Assembly (NCBI GenBank): GCA_943328795.2
Contig: CALQBK020000011.1
Location: 1 to 52,982, forward strand
Source of the DNA: Bifidobacterium breve
Lineage (GTDB): Bacteria; Myxococcota_A; UBA796; SXON01
Length of the DNA stretch: 52,982 nucleotides
Direction: 5' to 3'
Below the pieces are notes generated by a model. It ran no database searches. It was not told where the DNA came from and saw only the letters and a program-made list of their open reading frames with translations. Shown here one piece after another: positions 9,071-17,482 of this stretch. The translations under genes and the position numbers were made by a program. How positions within the stretch are numbered: the first letter of the stretch is position 1; every line of letters starts with the position of its first letter.

Positions 9071-9979
9071 CTACTCGACCACGAGCTTTTGCTCGATCCA
9101 CGCCATGCCGCCGCGCCGGTCGCGCACGACCACCCACAGGGACTGCTCCGTGAGCGTGGCGTCCGCCGCCACCGTGTAGTCGACGGCGGTGTACGGCCAC
9201 AGCGTGTTCGATTGGTCGAAGCTGCCCTCCTGCAGGTACCAGCTGAAGTAGGGCTCCTCGGTGCGGTCCTCGGAGACCCCGGTGTCGTTCACGTAGACGT
9301 AGTCCTCGAGCGCATCGTCGGCGAGCTCACAGGAGATCGCGTAGGTCTGCCCCCGCGTGAGCGTCACCGTCGCGCCGGGCGTGATCGCGACATCGTCGAT
9401 CGTGAGCCCCAGCACCGTGGGGTTGTGGTTCGGCGTGGTCGCGAGGCTCACGGGCACGCGCTTGTAGGCCACCTCGATGTCCTCGATCGCCGTGTCCAGG
9501 GTCCCCGTGTCGCCCTCCACCGTCGGGATGGCGGTGAGGGTGACGATCGCGGTGGTGCCTTCGAGCTTCTCGTCGTCCGTGAGCGCGTCCAAGTAGTCGT
9601 CGGGGACGGTCCAAGCCGGGGACAAGAAGGGCTCGGCGCCGATCAGCCCGGCGGCTTGCAATTCGGCGTAGAGCGCCGCGAGCTCGTCCGGCGTCAGGTC
9701 GGAGGTGTCCTGCAAGGAGGCGAGCAGGTCCTCGTCGGGAGAGCACCCGTAGCTGCCGGCGTCTGTGCACGTGAACCAGGTGGTGAGCGCCACGGGCGCG
9801 ACGGGGGAGACCACGAGGGAGGTGAAGGTCACCTGGTCACCAGGTTGGGGCTCCGCGGGCTCGGCGGCTACCGCGAGGATCCGCAGCCTGTCGATCTGGT
9901 AGGACTGCGAGAGCCCGAGGCCGTCGCACCCCAGCAGGAGCGCGATCAGGGGGGCGAACGGGACGGTCCTAGAACTCAA
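9071..9979 (-). CDS. Lipoprotein of unknown function, last gene of the TonB operon
   Basis: 302 residues from a TTG start at 9979. The start was chosen because it yields a standard lipoprotein signal with an LLLGC lipobox (Cys at residue 18) and has GAGG 6 bases upstream; the frame stays open to 10087 but that part has no export signal. The mature protein is Thr/Asp-rich and probably beta-sandwich in character, with Cys pairs near TTWFTCTDAGSYGCSP. The start overlaps the last 11 bases of the TonB-dependent receptor gene, implying translational coupling. It may act at the outer membrane with the receptor, as partner lipoproteins often do; no specific ligand can be inferred. Confidence 0.75.
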   Translation of the reverse strand: MSSRTVPFAPLIALLLGCDGLGLSQSYQIDRLRILAVAAEPAEPQPGDQVTFTSLVVSPVAPVALTTWFTCTDAGSYGCSPDEDLLASLQDTSDLTPDELAALYAELQAAGLIGAEPFLSPAWTVPDDYLDALTDDEKLEGTTAIVTLTAIPTVEGDTGTLDTAIEDIEVAYKRVPVSLATTPNHNPTVLGLTIDDVAITPGATVTLTRGQTYAISCELADDALEDYVYVNDTGVSEDRTEEPYFSWYLQEGSFDQSNTLWPYTAVDYTVAADATLTEQSLWVVVRDRRGGMAWIEQKLVVE

Positions 9980-12650
9980 ACTTCGCCTCGAACCCAGGGC
10001 TTGGGATGAACGGCAGCGACTTGATGTACGCGGTCTCGGTGTAATCGTAGTTGTAGATCTGGAATTCCGGGTTTGTTCCATGGACAACGTTGATCAGGTC
10101 GAGGAACAGGTCGAGGCTCCACGCCTTGAAGGTAAAGACCTTGTCAATCCGTGCGCTCGCGGACCAATACGGGGGGAGCCGGTCGGAGTTGTATGGCGCG
10201 GTTGAGTACCCGGAGTACGTGTCCTGGTCCACGTCGTACACGCCCAGGTTGTACGGGGTCGTCGGGTTGCCCGTCGTGTACTGGAACCGGGCCGACACCT
10301 CGACCTGCCAGGGGAGCTTGTACCCGCCGACGCCGACCAGGTTGTGCGTCTGGTCATAGTCGTAGTTGTACCAGTCGTCCTCGGGCTCGTCCCTGCGCTC
10401 GCTTTTTGAGAGCGTGTACGAGATCCACCCGAAGAAGTGCCCGATCGGGTCATGCCGGACGATCACCTCGACGCCGTACGCGCGCCCGACGCCGTCGTTG
10501 ACGAAGAACGCGTCGTCGAGGCTCTGGAAGTCGGGGTTGCCGACGATGAGGTGGGAGAAGCCCTTGTAGAAGCCCTCGATCTCACCGTGGACGGCCTGCC
10601 CGAAGTCCTGCTCCCAACCGAGCGCCCCGGAGATGCAGCGCTCGGAGACGAGGTCGACGAACGAGTCGTCGGTCCGGTACATCTGGTAGGGCTGGGGCGG
10701 CTGGTGGTAGAGGCCTACCGAGCCCTTGAGGCGGGTCTTCGGGGTAAGGCTGAACTTGGTCGCGAGCCGAGGGTCGAGGGCGGCGGTCCGCAGCTGTCCG
10801 GGGATCCAGGCCACGGTCCCACGGATCCCGGGGGTGATGAGCCAACGGTCGGCGTCCTTGAGCGGGCGGATGTTGAAGAACAGGTACGGGTCGGGCCCCC
10901 AGCCGGTCTGGTCGTCCTTCAAGATGAACGGCTCGCGCTCGGCCAGCGGGTCGGTCTCGGCGAGGCTCGACGGGTCGAACGGCAGCTCCACCTCGAACGG
11001 GGACCACCCGCCGACGAAGTCGAGCCCGGGCACCACCTTGAGGTGATCGCTGACCGTCCAGGGCAGCTCCGCGCGCACCTCGGCCAACCACTGGGTCTGG
11101 TAGAGCCGCCACGAGTCGCCGACGACCAAGCTCGCGTAGTCGCGGCCGAACGTCGGCACGAAGCGGAAGGACAGCTTGTCGTTGAACGGGTGCACCCAGG
11201 TCAACAAGATGCGGTGGGTCGAGTAGCTCGTGCCGAAGCTGCCCTGGGTGTCCTGGTCGGTGCCCTGGGCCGTCCCCTCGGGGCTGGAGGCGGTCAGGTC
11301 GTCCTGGAAGCCGAACACCAGCACGCTGAAGCTGTCGCGGTGCTCCAGCAGCTCGTACTTGACCTGGAAGTCGTACCAGACCGGGGAGATCGTGTAGCCC
11401 TGGTTGCCCGTGTACTTCAGCACCGGGTCCATCAACAGGTCGATGTAGGACCGGCGGCCGGCGAGGCCGATGGCGTGCTGCTTGTGCTTGCCGAAGCGGC
11501 CCTGGATCATGGCGCCCGAGTCGAGGGCGTCGGTCTTCCACGTGATCTTGTTGCGATCCGGCCACTTGCTCACGGTCGTGACGTCCACCACGCCGCCCAT
11601 GCCGCGGCCGTACTGGACGCCGAAGCCGCCCGGCAGGTAGTCCACGGCGCTGACGAGCCCCGGGTTGATGACCGACTCGAAGCCCCCGAGGTGGTAGATG
11701 TAGGGGATGCGGATGCCGTCGACGTAGACGCCCGAGTCCTCGGGGTTCGACCCGCGGATGATCAGGAGCCCGGTGCCGAACGGCGAACGCGCCGCGCCCG
11801 GTAGGCTCTGCACGACGCGGATCGGGTCCCCGAACGTGCCGGGGATGCGCTTGATCGTGTCCATCGAGATCGTGCGCTGCGTGACCTCGTTCTTGTCCTT
11901 GTCGTAGTAGGCGTACAGCGTGTCGTCGGCCGGCACGGTGCGCATCCACAGCTTCGCTTCGACGGCTTGGCCGGCCGTGAGCGTGATCTCCTGGGTGACG
12001 GTGCCGAGCGCGGGGTCGGACGCGCGGAGGACCCACGTGCCGTCGGGGACGCCACGCAGGGCGAACGCGCCGGCGTCGTCGGTCTCCGTGACCCAAGCGC
12101 CGTCCCGCGCGGCCTGCTTCTGCGCGTCGTCCGCGGTGGCGGTCGCGAGGATGCTGACCGCGACGCGGGGGAGCAGGCGGCGTGAGCCCATCTCCCGCAG
12201 CGTGCCGCTCACGTTGATCCCGGCCTCGACGGGCGCGGCCGCTTCGGGGGGCGGCTCGGCGGGCTTGAAGACGAAGCCGTAGTCGAACTGGATGATGACG
12301 GGGACGGGCCCCGAGGGGTCCTCGGCCGGTGAGAACACGAACTGCCGAGCGGCGTCGATAGCAGCTTGGTCGAAGCCGTTGCCCACCGGCTCCTCGACCG
12401 TCACGTTCGTGACTTTTCCCGTCGCGTCGATCTCGATGTCCAGCAGGACGTGCGCCTCGAGCCCTGCTGCCTGGGCCTCGGGCGGGTAAGGCGCGTCCAC
12501 GAAGCTCACCAGGACGGGATCCTTGGTGAGCGGGGGCGGGTCGGCCGGCGGGGCTGGGGCCGCCGCTGGGTCGGTAGGCGGGCCATCGCTGGCGAGCGCG
12601 GGGTGGGCGAGCGCGAGCGCGAGCAGCGCGGAGGGGACGAGGAGGGTCAC
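9969..12650 (-). CDS. TonB-dependent outer-membrane receptor with N-terminal TonB-like domain
   Basis: 893 residues from the GTG at 12650, which overlaps the tonB stop in a GTGA junction and starts a clean signal peptide. The frame extends to 12935 only as an out-of-frame shadow of tonB. Domain order: signal peptide (1-20), Pro-rich linker, a domain resembling the TonB C-terminal fold (about 47-130, Y-P-P-E-A...V-L-L-D-I-x-I-D-A-T-G-K-V...A-A-R-Q-F-V-F-S-P-A), a carboxypeptidase-regulatory-like beta domain (about 143-235), a plug domain with RGSNPEDSGVYVDGIRIP, then a beta-barrel ending in an F-E-F strand. Substrate is not evident; there is no siderophore or cobalamin gene nearby. It lies in an operon with ExbB, ExbD and TonB, so it is energised uptake or surface remodelling. 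Confidence 0.9.
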   Translation of the reverse strand: MTLLVPSALLALALAHPALASDGPPTDPAAAPAPPADPPPLTKDPVLVSFVDAPYPPEAQAAGLEAHVLLDIEIDATGKVTNVTVEEPVGNGFDQAAIDAARQFVFSPAEDPSGPVPVIIQFDYGFVFKPAEPPPEAAAPVEAGINVSGTLREMGSRRLLPRVAVSILATATADDAQKQAARDGAWVTETDDAGAFALRGVPDGTWVLRASDPALGTVTQEITLTAGQAVEAKLWMRTVPADDTLYAYYDKDKNEVTQRTISMDTIKRIPGTFGDPIRVVQSLPGAARSPFGTGLLIIRGSNPEDSGVYVDGIRIPYIYHLGGFESVINPGLVSAVDYLPGGFGVQYGRGMGGVVDVTTVSKWPDRNKITWKTDALDSGAMIQGRFGKHKQHAIGLAGRRSYIDLLMDPVLKYTGNQGYTISPVWYDFQVKYELLEHRDSFSVLVFGFQDDLTASSPEGTAQGTDQDTQGSFGTSYSTHRILLTWVHPFNDKLSFRFVPTFGRDYASLVVGDSWRLYQTQWLAEVRAELPWTVSDHLKVVPGLDFVGGWSPFEVELPFDPSSLAETDPLAEREPFILKDDQTGWGPDPYLFFNIRPLKDADRWLITPGIRGTVAWIPGQLRTAALDPRLATKFSLTPKTRLKGSVGLYHQPPQPYQMYRTDDSFVDLVSERCISGALGWEQDFGQAVHGEIEGFYKGFSHLIVGNPDFQSLDDAFFVNDGVGRAYGVEVIVRHDPIGHFFGWISYTLSKSERRDEPEDDWYNYDYDQTHNLVGVGGYKLPWQVEVSARFQYTTGNPTTPYNLGVYDVDQDTYSGYSTAPYNSDRLPPYWSASARIDKVFTFKAWSLDLFLDLINVVHGTNPEFQIYNYDYTETAYIKSLPFIPSPGFEAKFEF

Positions 12651-13378
12651 GGGTTGGCCGTCACGGTGCAGTATTGCGGCATGCCGGTGACCGCGACGGG
12701 CACGCCATCCTGCATCGCGGGCTTGAACTTCGCTTGGCGCCAGGCGGCGATGCACGCCTCCTCGATGCCGTAGCCGAGCGGCTTCGAGATGACCTTTGCG
12801 CTCTGCACGGAGCCCTTGTCGTCGATGTCCAGCCGCACCTCCACGGTGCCCTCGACGTTGGCCTTCTGGGCCTCCGGGGGGGCCTGGAACAGCGGGCGCA
12901 GGCTCATCTTGGGCCGGGTGGTGACGGCCGCCCACGCGCGGGGGCCGTTCGCCTCGTCGAGCGTCAAGCCCTTGCCGGTCGCCGCGACGTCTGTCGTGTT
13001 GCCGGCGCGGACGGAGAGCCCCGTGCCGCTGTTGGAGAAGCTGTTCGCCGACAGGCCCTGGACGCGGCGCGGCGGCGCGGGCGTCGCTGCGACGTCGGGC
13101 GGCGGAGGGGTAGGCACGGGCGGGATGTCCTTGAACTTGACGGGCTTCGGCTTCTCCTTCGGCGGCTCGGGCTTGGGCGGCTCAGCGGGAGGAGGCGGCG
13201 GCTCCGGGGCCTTCTGGACCTGCACCTGCACCCACTCGGCGGCCTTCTTCGCGGGCTCGGGGTTCACTGCGAAGAACAGCGCCAGCAACCCGTGGAACAC
13301 GATCGAGGCCACCCCCGCGCCGCTGCGCAGCGCCTGCTGCCAACGCGGCACGCTGTGGAAGGGCGAGATCGAGCTCAC
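12647..13378 (-). CDS. tonB: TonB energy transducer
   Basis: 243 residues. A short cytoplasmic N-terminus is followed by one membrane helix (about 20-38) and a Pro/Lys/Glu-rich periplasmic spacer (about 52-110, PEPPPPP and KPKPVKF runs). A C-terminal TonB fold (about 165-243) carries V-E-G-T-V-E-V-R-L-D-I-D-D-K-G-S-V. TonB conveys proton-motive-force energy from ExbB/ExbD to outer-membrane receptors. Here it is encoded between exbD (4-base gap) and the receptor (4-base overlap), so the four proteins are expected to work together. The C-terminal domain holds two Cys near the end (EACIAAW and QYCTV), which might form a disulphide; this is uncommon but not diagnostic. Confidence 0.9.
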   Translation of the reverse strand: MSSISPFHSVPRWQQALRSGAGVASIVFHGLLALFFAVNPEPAKKAAEWVQVQVQKAPEPPPPPAEPPKPEPPKEKPKPVKFKDIPPVPTPPPPDVAATPAPPRRVQGLSANSFSNSGTGLSVRAGNTTDVAATGKGLTLDEANGPRAWAAVTTRPKMSLRPLFQAPPEAQKANVEGTVEVRLDIDDKGSVQSAKVISKPLGYGIEEACIAAWRQAKFKPAMQDGVPVAVTGMPQYCTVTANP

Positions 13379-13382
13379 GCAG

Positions 13383-13817
13383 TCACCCGGCGCTGGGGAC
13401 GGCGACTTCGGCCGGGTCGATGTTGATCGCGAACTTGGTGACGCCGAGGCCCTTCACGAGGTCGATGATGTGCGTCACGTCGCCGTGGCGCGCGTCCTTG
13501 TCTCCCGAGATCAGGCAGACGACGTTCTTGTCCTTCTTGAACTCCGCCGCCACGCGCTCGCGCAGCGCGGGCTCGCTGATCTCTTCGCCGTCGAGCATCA
13601 AGCGCCCGTCGGCCGCGACGCTGATGCCAAGCGAGGTTGGCTCCACGTTCTCCCCAGTGGTCGAGTCCGGCAGGTCGATCTTGATCGCCGGCTTCACGAT
13701 GTACGTCGCTGTCACCATGAAGATGATGAGCACGACGAGCACGATGTCCACGAGCGGGACGATGTTGATGTCGGTGATGGGCTCATCCCCCCCGCCGCGG
13801 AGCTTTCCTCCCGCCAT
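13383..13817 (-). CDS. exbD: ExbD/TolR-family proton-channel subunit
   Basis: 144 residues. A short cytoplasmic tail is followed by a single membrane helix (about 19-40) that contains the family's essential Asp (D24 in PLVDIVLVVL), preceded by the ITDINIVPLVD signature. The rest is the periplasmic ExbD/TolR domain. It forms the ion channel with ExbB and energises TonB. Its ATG follows the exbB stop with no intervening base, and tonB starts 4 bases after its stop. A relationship to the gliding motor subunits AglQ/AglS is possible since these are the same family, but there is a single copy and a tonB follows, so ordinary TonB energisation is the better reading. Confidence 0.92.
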   Translation of the reverse strand: MAGGKLRGGGDEPITDINIVPLVDIVLVVLIIFMVTATYIVKPAIKIDLPDSTTGENVEPTSLGISVAADGRLMLDGEEISEPALRERVAAEFKKDKNVVCLISGDKDARHGDVTHIIDLVKGLGVTKFAINIDPAEVAVPSAG

Positions 13818-14462
13818 TCAGGCCCCCGTCGCCTGCAGCCGCGCAAGGACGAGCTGCCCCATGCTCTCGGTGCGCGAGCAGATGCCCTTGATCTGGCTCT
13901 GCAACAGGTTGTAGAGCACGACGGCGGGGATCGCGACGGCGAGGCCCATCGCTGTCGACACCAGCGCTTCGGAGATGCCCGCCATGACGGCGCCCGCGTT
14001 CTCACCCGCCGCGCCGCCGGTGGTGAGGGCGAGATCGTGGAACGCCTTGATGATGCCGAGCACCGTCCCGAACAGGCCGACGAAGGGCACGGACGAGGCC
14101 ACGGTGCCGACGATCAGCACGCCGCGCTCCAGCCGGCCCCGCTCGAACTGCAGCGTGCCGACCATCGCGGACTCGGCGGCGTCGACCTGCCCGCCGGTCG
14201 CCACCGCGAGCCCGGCGCGGATCACGCGGGCCTCGAGCCCCTTCATCGAGTCGAGCGCCTTCTCCAGCGCCGCCCGGTCCCCGCCGGTCAAGAAGCTGCC
14301 GAGCGCGCCCTCGAACGCGCCGCTCGGCGAGCGGTTGAGCACGAAGTACAGCGCTCGCTCGATCGTGATCGCGACGCACAGCACGGACAAGCCGACCATC
14401 AACCACAACACCCAGCCGGCGCCCAGGAGCGCGAACTGGGACATCTTCTGCTCGAGCAACAC
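13818..14462 (-). CDS. exbB: ExbB/TolQ/MotA-family proton-channel subunit
   Basis: 214 residues from the GTG at 14462, supported by GGAG 6 bases upstream. Three membrane segments are visible: about 15-36, and the two conserved helices of the MotA/TolQ/ExbB domain (V-G-T-V-A-S-S-V-P-F-V-G-L-F-G-T-V-L-G and A-L-V-S-T-A-M-G-L-A-V-A-I-P-A-V). ExbB forms the pentameric scaffold around ExbD that uses the proton-motive force. It is the first gene of the minus-strand TonB operon. The upstream intergenic region holds two inverted repeats that may control it together with the divergent gene at 14624. Confidence 0.92.
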   Translation of the reverse strand: MLLEQKMSQFALLGAGWVLWLMVGLSVLCVAITIERALYFVLNRSPSGAFEGALGSFLTGGDRAALEKALDSMKGLEARVIRAGLAVATGGQVDAAESAMVGTLQFERGRLERGVLIVGTVASSVPFVGLFGTVLGIIKAFHDLALTTGGAAGENAGAVMAGISEALVSTAMGLAVAIPAVVLYNLLQSQIKGICSRTESMGQLVLARLQATGA

Positions 14463-14552
14463 GGAAGGCTCCGACGGGCGCGGATGCTAATTCGTCTCGG
14501 GATCGGGTGAGGCGGCGCACGGCTCGCACGCCGTGGTTGCCGTGCTGGCGGG

Positions 14553-14572
14553 GTGCGTAAAATATTTCGCAC
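14553..14572. promoter_or_regulatory. 20-bp near-perfect palindrome in divergent promoter region
   Basis: Outer arms GTGCG and CGCAC flank an AT-rich core, giving 8 of 10 matched base pairs. The site lies between the divergent exbB (start 14462) and Tat-signal gene (start 14624), in the only AT-rich part of that 161-base gap. The dyad is the size expected for a dimeric repressor or activator. The regulator is unknown. Confidence 0.45.
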
Positions 14573-14579
14573 CTTCACT

Positions 14580-14595
14580 CTGACTCCGTAGTCAG
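14580..14595. promoter_or_regulatory. Inverted repeat, 6-bp arms
   Basis: CTGACT and AGTCAG arms are separated by 4 bases, 7 bases beyond the larger palindrome and about 28 bases before the ATG at 14624. An A-run follows (14599-14604). It could be a second operator or a small leader hairpin for the plus-strand transcript. Confidence 0.3.
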
Positions 14596-14623
14596 TTTAA
14601 AAAACCAGTGCTATTGAAGGTCC

Positions 14624-15211
14624 ATGTGGATGCTCAACCGCCGCAAGTTCCTCGCAACCGCGGGCTCAGCCCTCGCGGCGGTCGCCGTTGGCGGCGTGGT
14701 TGGGGTCGGCGCGCTCGAGTTGCCGGCGGCCGCGGCAGGGCGGGCGTGCTTGTCCAACCACGAGCTGCTCCTGGTGCAGGCGCTGGCGGAGGCGCTCTTT
14801 CCCCCAGGGAACGCGCTCGGGGTCACGGCGCTGGGCATGGACCTCGCGGGGGAGGTGGACGAGCTCATGGGCGACCGGCTCGATCCGGTGGTCACCCCGG
14901 TGTTCCGGCGCGTGTTGCAGGCGCTGGACGACGGCACGATGGTGAGCCGCGGGGCGCGCTTCGCGGACCTGCCGCTCGACGTGAGGGTGGGCGTGATGGC
15001 CAGCTGGGCGGAGCCCGGCGTGTTGGCCCGGCGCCTGATGTACGACGCGCTGCGGACCATCGTCGGGATGGTGTTCTTTTGCCGGCCGGAGGTGGTCTCG
15101 GCGATTGGGTGGCGACCGGCGTGCGCGGCGGACGCCCAGCTCGGCGCGATCCCCGCGTCGGCGCGCCCGGTGGCCGTGCTGGAGCCCGTTGGCGAAGGGA
15201 GGGCACCATGA
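14624..15211 (+). CDS. Tat-exported gluconate 2-dehydrogenase subunit 3-like protein
   Basis: 195 residues. The N-terminus carries a twin-arginine signal (NRRKFLATAG followed by a hydrophobic stretch). The mature part has the small-subunit pattern of gluconate-2-dehydrogenase subunit 3 proteins (L-L-V-Q-A-L-A-E-A-L-F-P-P-G). These subunits accompany GMC-type flavoprotein dehydrogenases, and the next gene is one, overlapping by 4 bases (ATGA). Tat export suggests the folded complex is moved to the periplasm by hitch-hiking, because the GMC protein has no signal of its own. No cytochrome c subunit follows, so the electron acceptor is unclear. Start supported by GAAGG 3-7 bases upstream. Confidence 0.75.
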   Translation: MWMLNRRKFLATAGSALAAVAVGGVVGVGALELPAAAAGRACLSNHELLLVQALAEALFPPGNALGVTALGMDLAGEVDELMGDRLDPVVTPVFRRVLQALDDGTMVSRGARFADLPLDVRVGVMASWAEPGVLARRLMYDALRTIVGMVFFCRPEVVSAIGWRPACAADAQLGAIPASARPVAVLEPVGEGRAP

Positions 15212-16725
15212 CGAGGTTTCGTCCAGGGCGCAACGGCTTCGAGCAGTTCGGAGAAGGGCCGCTCGAGCTCGCGGCGGACGTGTGCGTGATCGGCGGCGGG
15301 GCGGGCGGCGCCAGCACGGCGTGCGCGCTCACCGAGGCTGGGCTCACGGTGGTGCTGCTCGAGGAGGGGCGCAATTGGCGGCCCCAGCAGTTCCAGCCGA
15401 CGGCGAGCTGGGCGTTCAAGCACCTGTACGCGGGGCGTGGCACGCGGGCGACGCGCGGCAACTGCGTGATCCCGCTCGCTGGCGGTCGCGGGGTTGGCGG
15501 GAGCACGCTGATCAACAGCGCGATCTGCTTCCGCACGCCCGAGCCGGTGCTGACGGACTGGCGGGAGAACCACGGGTGCGAGCACTTCGACACCGCGTGG
15601 ATGGACGCCTGCTTCGCGCGAATCTGGAGCACCATCGGCGTCACGGTGAACCCGCCGGAGTTCCAGCGCGAGAACAACCGCATCTTCAAGCAAGGCGCAG
15701 ACGCGCTCGGCCTCGACGGGAAGTGGATGGCGCGGTCGGCCCCGGGCTGCACGGGCTGCGGGACGTGCAACCAAGGGTGTCCGACGGGCGGCAAGCTCAC
15801 GGTCGACCGTTCGTTCCTCCAGCTCGCGCTCGACACGGGCCGGGTCGGCGTCTACGGGGACTGCCGCGTCGAGGGCGTCGAGACCGACGGCGGGCGGGTC
15901 GTAGCGGTCACCGGGCGCACCGTCGAGCCCAAGGGCTACACTGACGCCGGGACGTTCCGCGTGAAGGCCGACCGTTTCGTGGTCTGCGGCGGGGCCGTGG
16001 GCTCGCCCCGCTTCCTGCGCGCGAACGGGCTCGCGTCGGGCGTCGTCGGCCAGAACCTGCGCATTCACCCGACGAGCTACGCGCTCGCCCGGTTCGACCA
16101 AGAGATCGTGCCCTGGCACGGCGTGACTCAGGGCTACTACGTAGACATGTGGGACCAGGGGTTCCTGCTCCAGACGTTCTCGATGCCGCCGGACCAGTAC
16201 TACCTCTCGGTGCCGCTGCCGGGGGACGAAGGGCTGGCCGTGATGCGGGACCTGCGGCACTTCGCCTCGGGCGGGGTCGTCATCCACGACGAGGACTCGG
16301 TCGGGCACGTGGGGAGCAGCGAGCTCGTCTACTGGCTCGGCGACCAGGACCGACGGCGCCTGCTCGCGGGCGTTCGCCAGGTCGCGCGGGTGTACTTCGC
16401 GGCCGGGGCGACCGAGGTGATCGCCGGCATCCACGGCGTGCCGAAGCTCCGCTCCGTGGACGACATCGACCGGTACATCCTGGACGACATCCCGGCGGTC
16501 GAGCTTGGGTTGTACGCGAGCCACCCGATGGGCACGTGCCGGATGGGGGCTGACGCCGCGACGTCCGTGGTGGACCCCGCCGGGCGCGTGTGGGGATGGG
16601 ACAACCTGCACGTCGCAGACGCCAGCGTGTTCCCCACCTCGCTCGGGGTGAACCCGCAGGTCACGGTGATGGCGATGGGGCTGACCATCGGCCGGGAGGT
16701 CGCCCGCGCGATGAATCCGGATTAG
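15208..16725 (+). CDS. GMC-family FAD oxidoreductase with Cys-rich cluster motif
   Basis: 505 residues from the ATG at 15208, which overlaps the preceding stop. The FAD-binding Rossmann motif (VIGGGAGGAS) is at about 28-36; the GMC signature G-G-S-T-L-I-N-S-A follows. The C-terminal catalytic region holds S-H-P-M-G-T-C-R-M-G (about 437-446) and a final N-P-Q-V-T-V-M-A segment. A notable C-T-G-C-G-T-C-N-Q-G-C-P motif near residues 180-191 resembles the ferredoxin-like cysteine block found in some sorbosone/alcohol dehydrogenase-like GMC proteins. It probably oxidises an alcohol or sugar; the substrate is not predictable. It pairs with the Tat-signal small subunit upstream. Confidence 0.88.
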   Translation: MTRFRPGRNGFEQFGEGPLELAADVCVIGGGAGGASTACALTEAGLTVVLLEEGRNWRPQQFQPTASWAFKHLYAGRGTRATRGNCVIPLAGGRGVGGSTLINSAICFRTPEPVLTDWRENHGCEHFDTAWMDACFARIWSTIGVTVNPPEFQRENNRIFKQGADALGLDGKWMARSAPGCTGCGTCNQGCPTGGKLTVDRSFLQLALDTGRVGVYGDCRVEGVETDGGRVVAVTGRTVEPKGYTDAGTFRVKADRFVVCGGAVGSPRFLRANGLASGVVGQNLRIHPTSYALARFDQEIVPWHGVTQGYYVDMWDQGFLLQTFSMPPDQYYLSVPLPGDEGLAVMRDLRHFASGGVVIHDEDSVGHVGSSELVYWLGDQDRRRLLAGVRQVARVYFAAGATEVIAGIHGVPKLRSVDDIDRYILDDIPAVELGLYASHPMGTCRMGADAATSVVDPAGRVWGWDNLHVADASVFPTSLGVNPQVTVMAMGLTIGREVARAMNPD

Positions 16726-16755
16726 CCCCCGCGCGCCCAAACCCGGAGCCCCTCA

Positions 16756-17364
16756 ATGTCCCAGAAGAGCACGAACATCACCTTCCACGGCGCGAACGTC
16801 ACCCAAGCGGAGCGCGAGGAGATCCTCGGCCAGCGCGGCGCGGTCATCTGGCTCACGGGCCTCTCCGCCAGCGGCAAGAGCACCATCGCTCGCCGGGCCG
16901 AGCAGCTGCTGCTCGCACGCGGCGTCACCGTCTACGTGCTCGACGGGGACAACGTCCGCTTCGGGCTGAACAAGGACCTCGGGTTCTCCCCCGCGGACCG
17001 CACCGAGAACATCCGTCGCATCGGCGAGGTCGCCAAGCTGTTCGCCGAGGCCTGCACCATCACGCTCACGGCCTTCATCTCGCCGTACCGCGCCGACCGC
17101 GACGCCGCGCGCGCGATCATGCCCGCCGGCACGTTCATCGAGTGCCTGGTCGAGGCGAGCGTCGAAGTGTGCGAGCAGCGCGACCCCAAGGGCCTGTACA
17201 AGAAGGCGCGCGCCGGCCAGATCCCCGAGTTCACCGGCATCTCCGCGCCCTACGAGGCGCCCGCGAGCCCCGAGCTCGTGCTGGAGACTGCGACGCTGTC
17301 GATCGACGAGGCCGCGCAGGCCGTCGTCGATCACCTCGTCAAGCACGGCTTCATCAAGGCCTGA
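16756..17364 (+). CDS. cysC: Adenylyl-sulfate (APS) kinase
   Basis: 202 residues, the usual CysC length. The P-loop G-L-S-A-S-G-K-S-T lies at 35-43. The [16 protein letters not shown] block and the F-I-S-P-Y-R-A-D-R motif, which are typical of APS kinases, follow. It phosphorylates APS to PAPS in the cytoplasm, providing activated sulfate for sulfation or assimilation. No ATP sulfurylase or PAPS reductase gene is adjacent. The start has a CCGGAG Shine-Dalgarno. The gene stands alone, 30 bases after the GMC gene. Confidence 0.95.
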   Translation: MSQKSTNITFHGANVTQAEREEILGQRGAVIWLTGLSASGKSTIARRAEQLLLARGVTVYVLDGDNVRFGLNKDLGFSPADRTENIRRIGEVAKLFAEACTITLTAFISPYRADRDAARAIMPAGTFIECLVEASVEVCEQRDPKGLYKKARAGQIPEFTGISAPYEAPASPELVLETATLSIDEAAQAVVDHLVKHGFIKA

Positions 17365-17370
17365 TCACGG

Positions 17371-17385
17371 CTCGGGCGGGCCGAG
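17371..17385 (+). terminator. Weak hairpin after cysC
   Basis: CTCGG and CCGAG arms (5 bp) are separated by 5 bases, starting 7 bases after the cysC stop. There is no T-tract, so termination is uncertain; the hairpin may only protect the 3' end. Confidence 0.3.
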
Positions 17386-17482
17386 AGTTGCCCGCCCAGT
17401 TGCCCGTCCCGGGTGAACCGGTGAAGGTTGGCGGCGCTGGCGCGTAGTCCCTGCGCCTCGCCACCCCCTTCCCGGAACCCTG

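Noticed and set aside
12651-12935. N-terminal extension of the TonB-dependent receptor
   Set aside because: The 95 extra residues are an out-of-frame reading of tonB, Arg/Gly-rich, and would block the signal peptide that starts at the GTG at 12650.
13383-14462. ExbB/ExbD as the AglRQS-type motor of the Glt-like operon
   Set aside because: Only one ExbD is present and tonB plus a receptor follow directly, so TonB energisation explains it better; the Glt-like motor, if any, is probably elsewhere.
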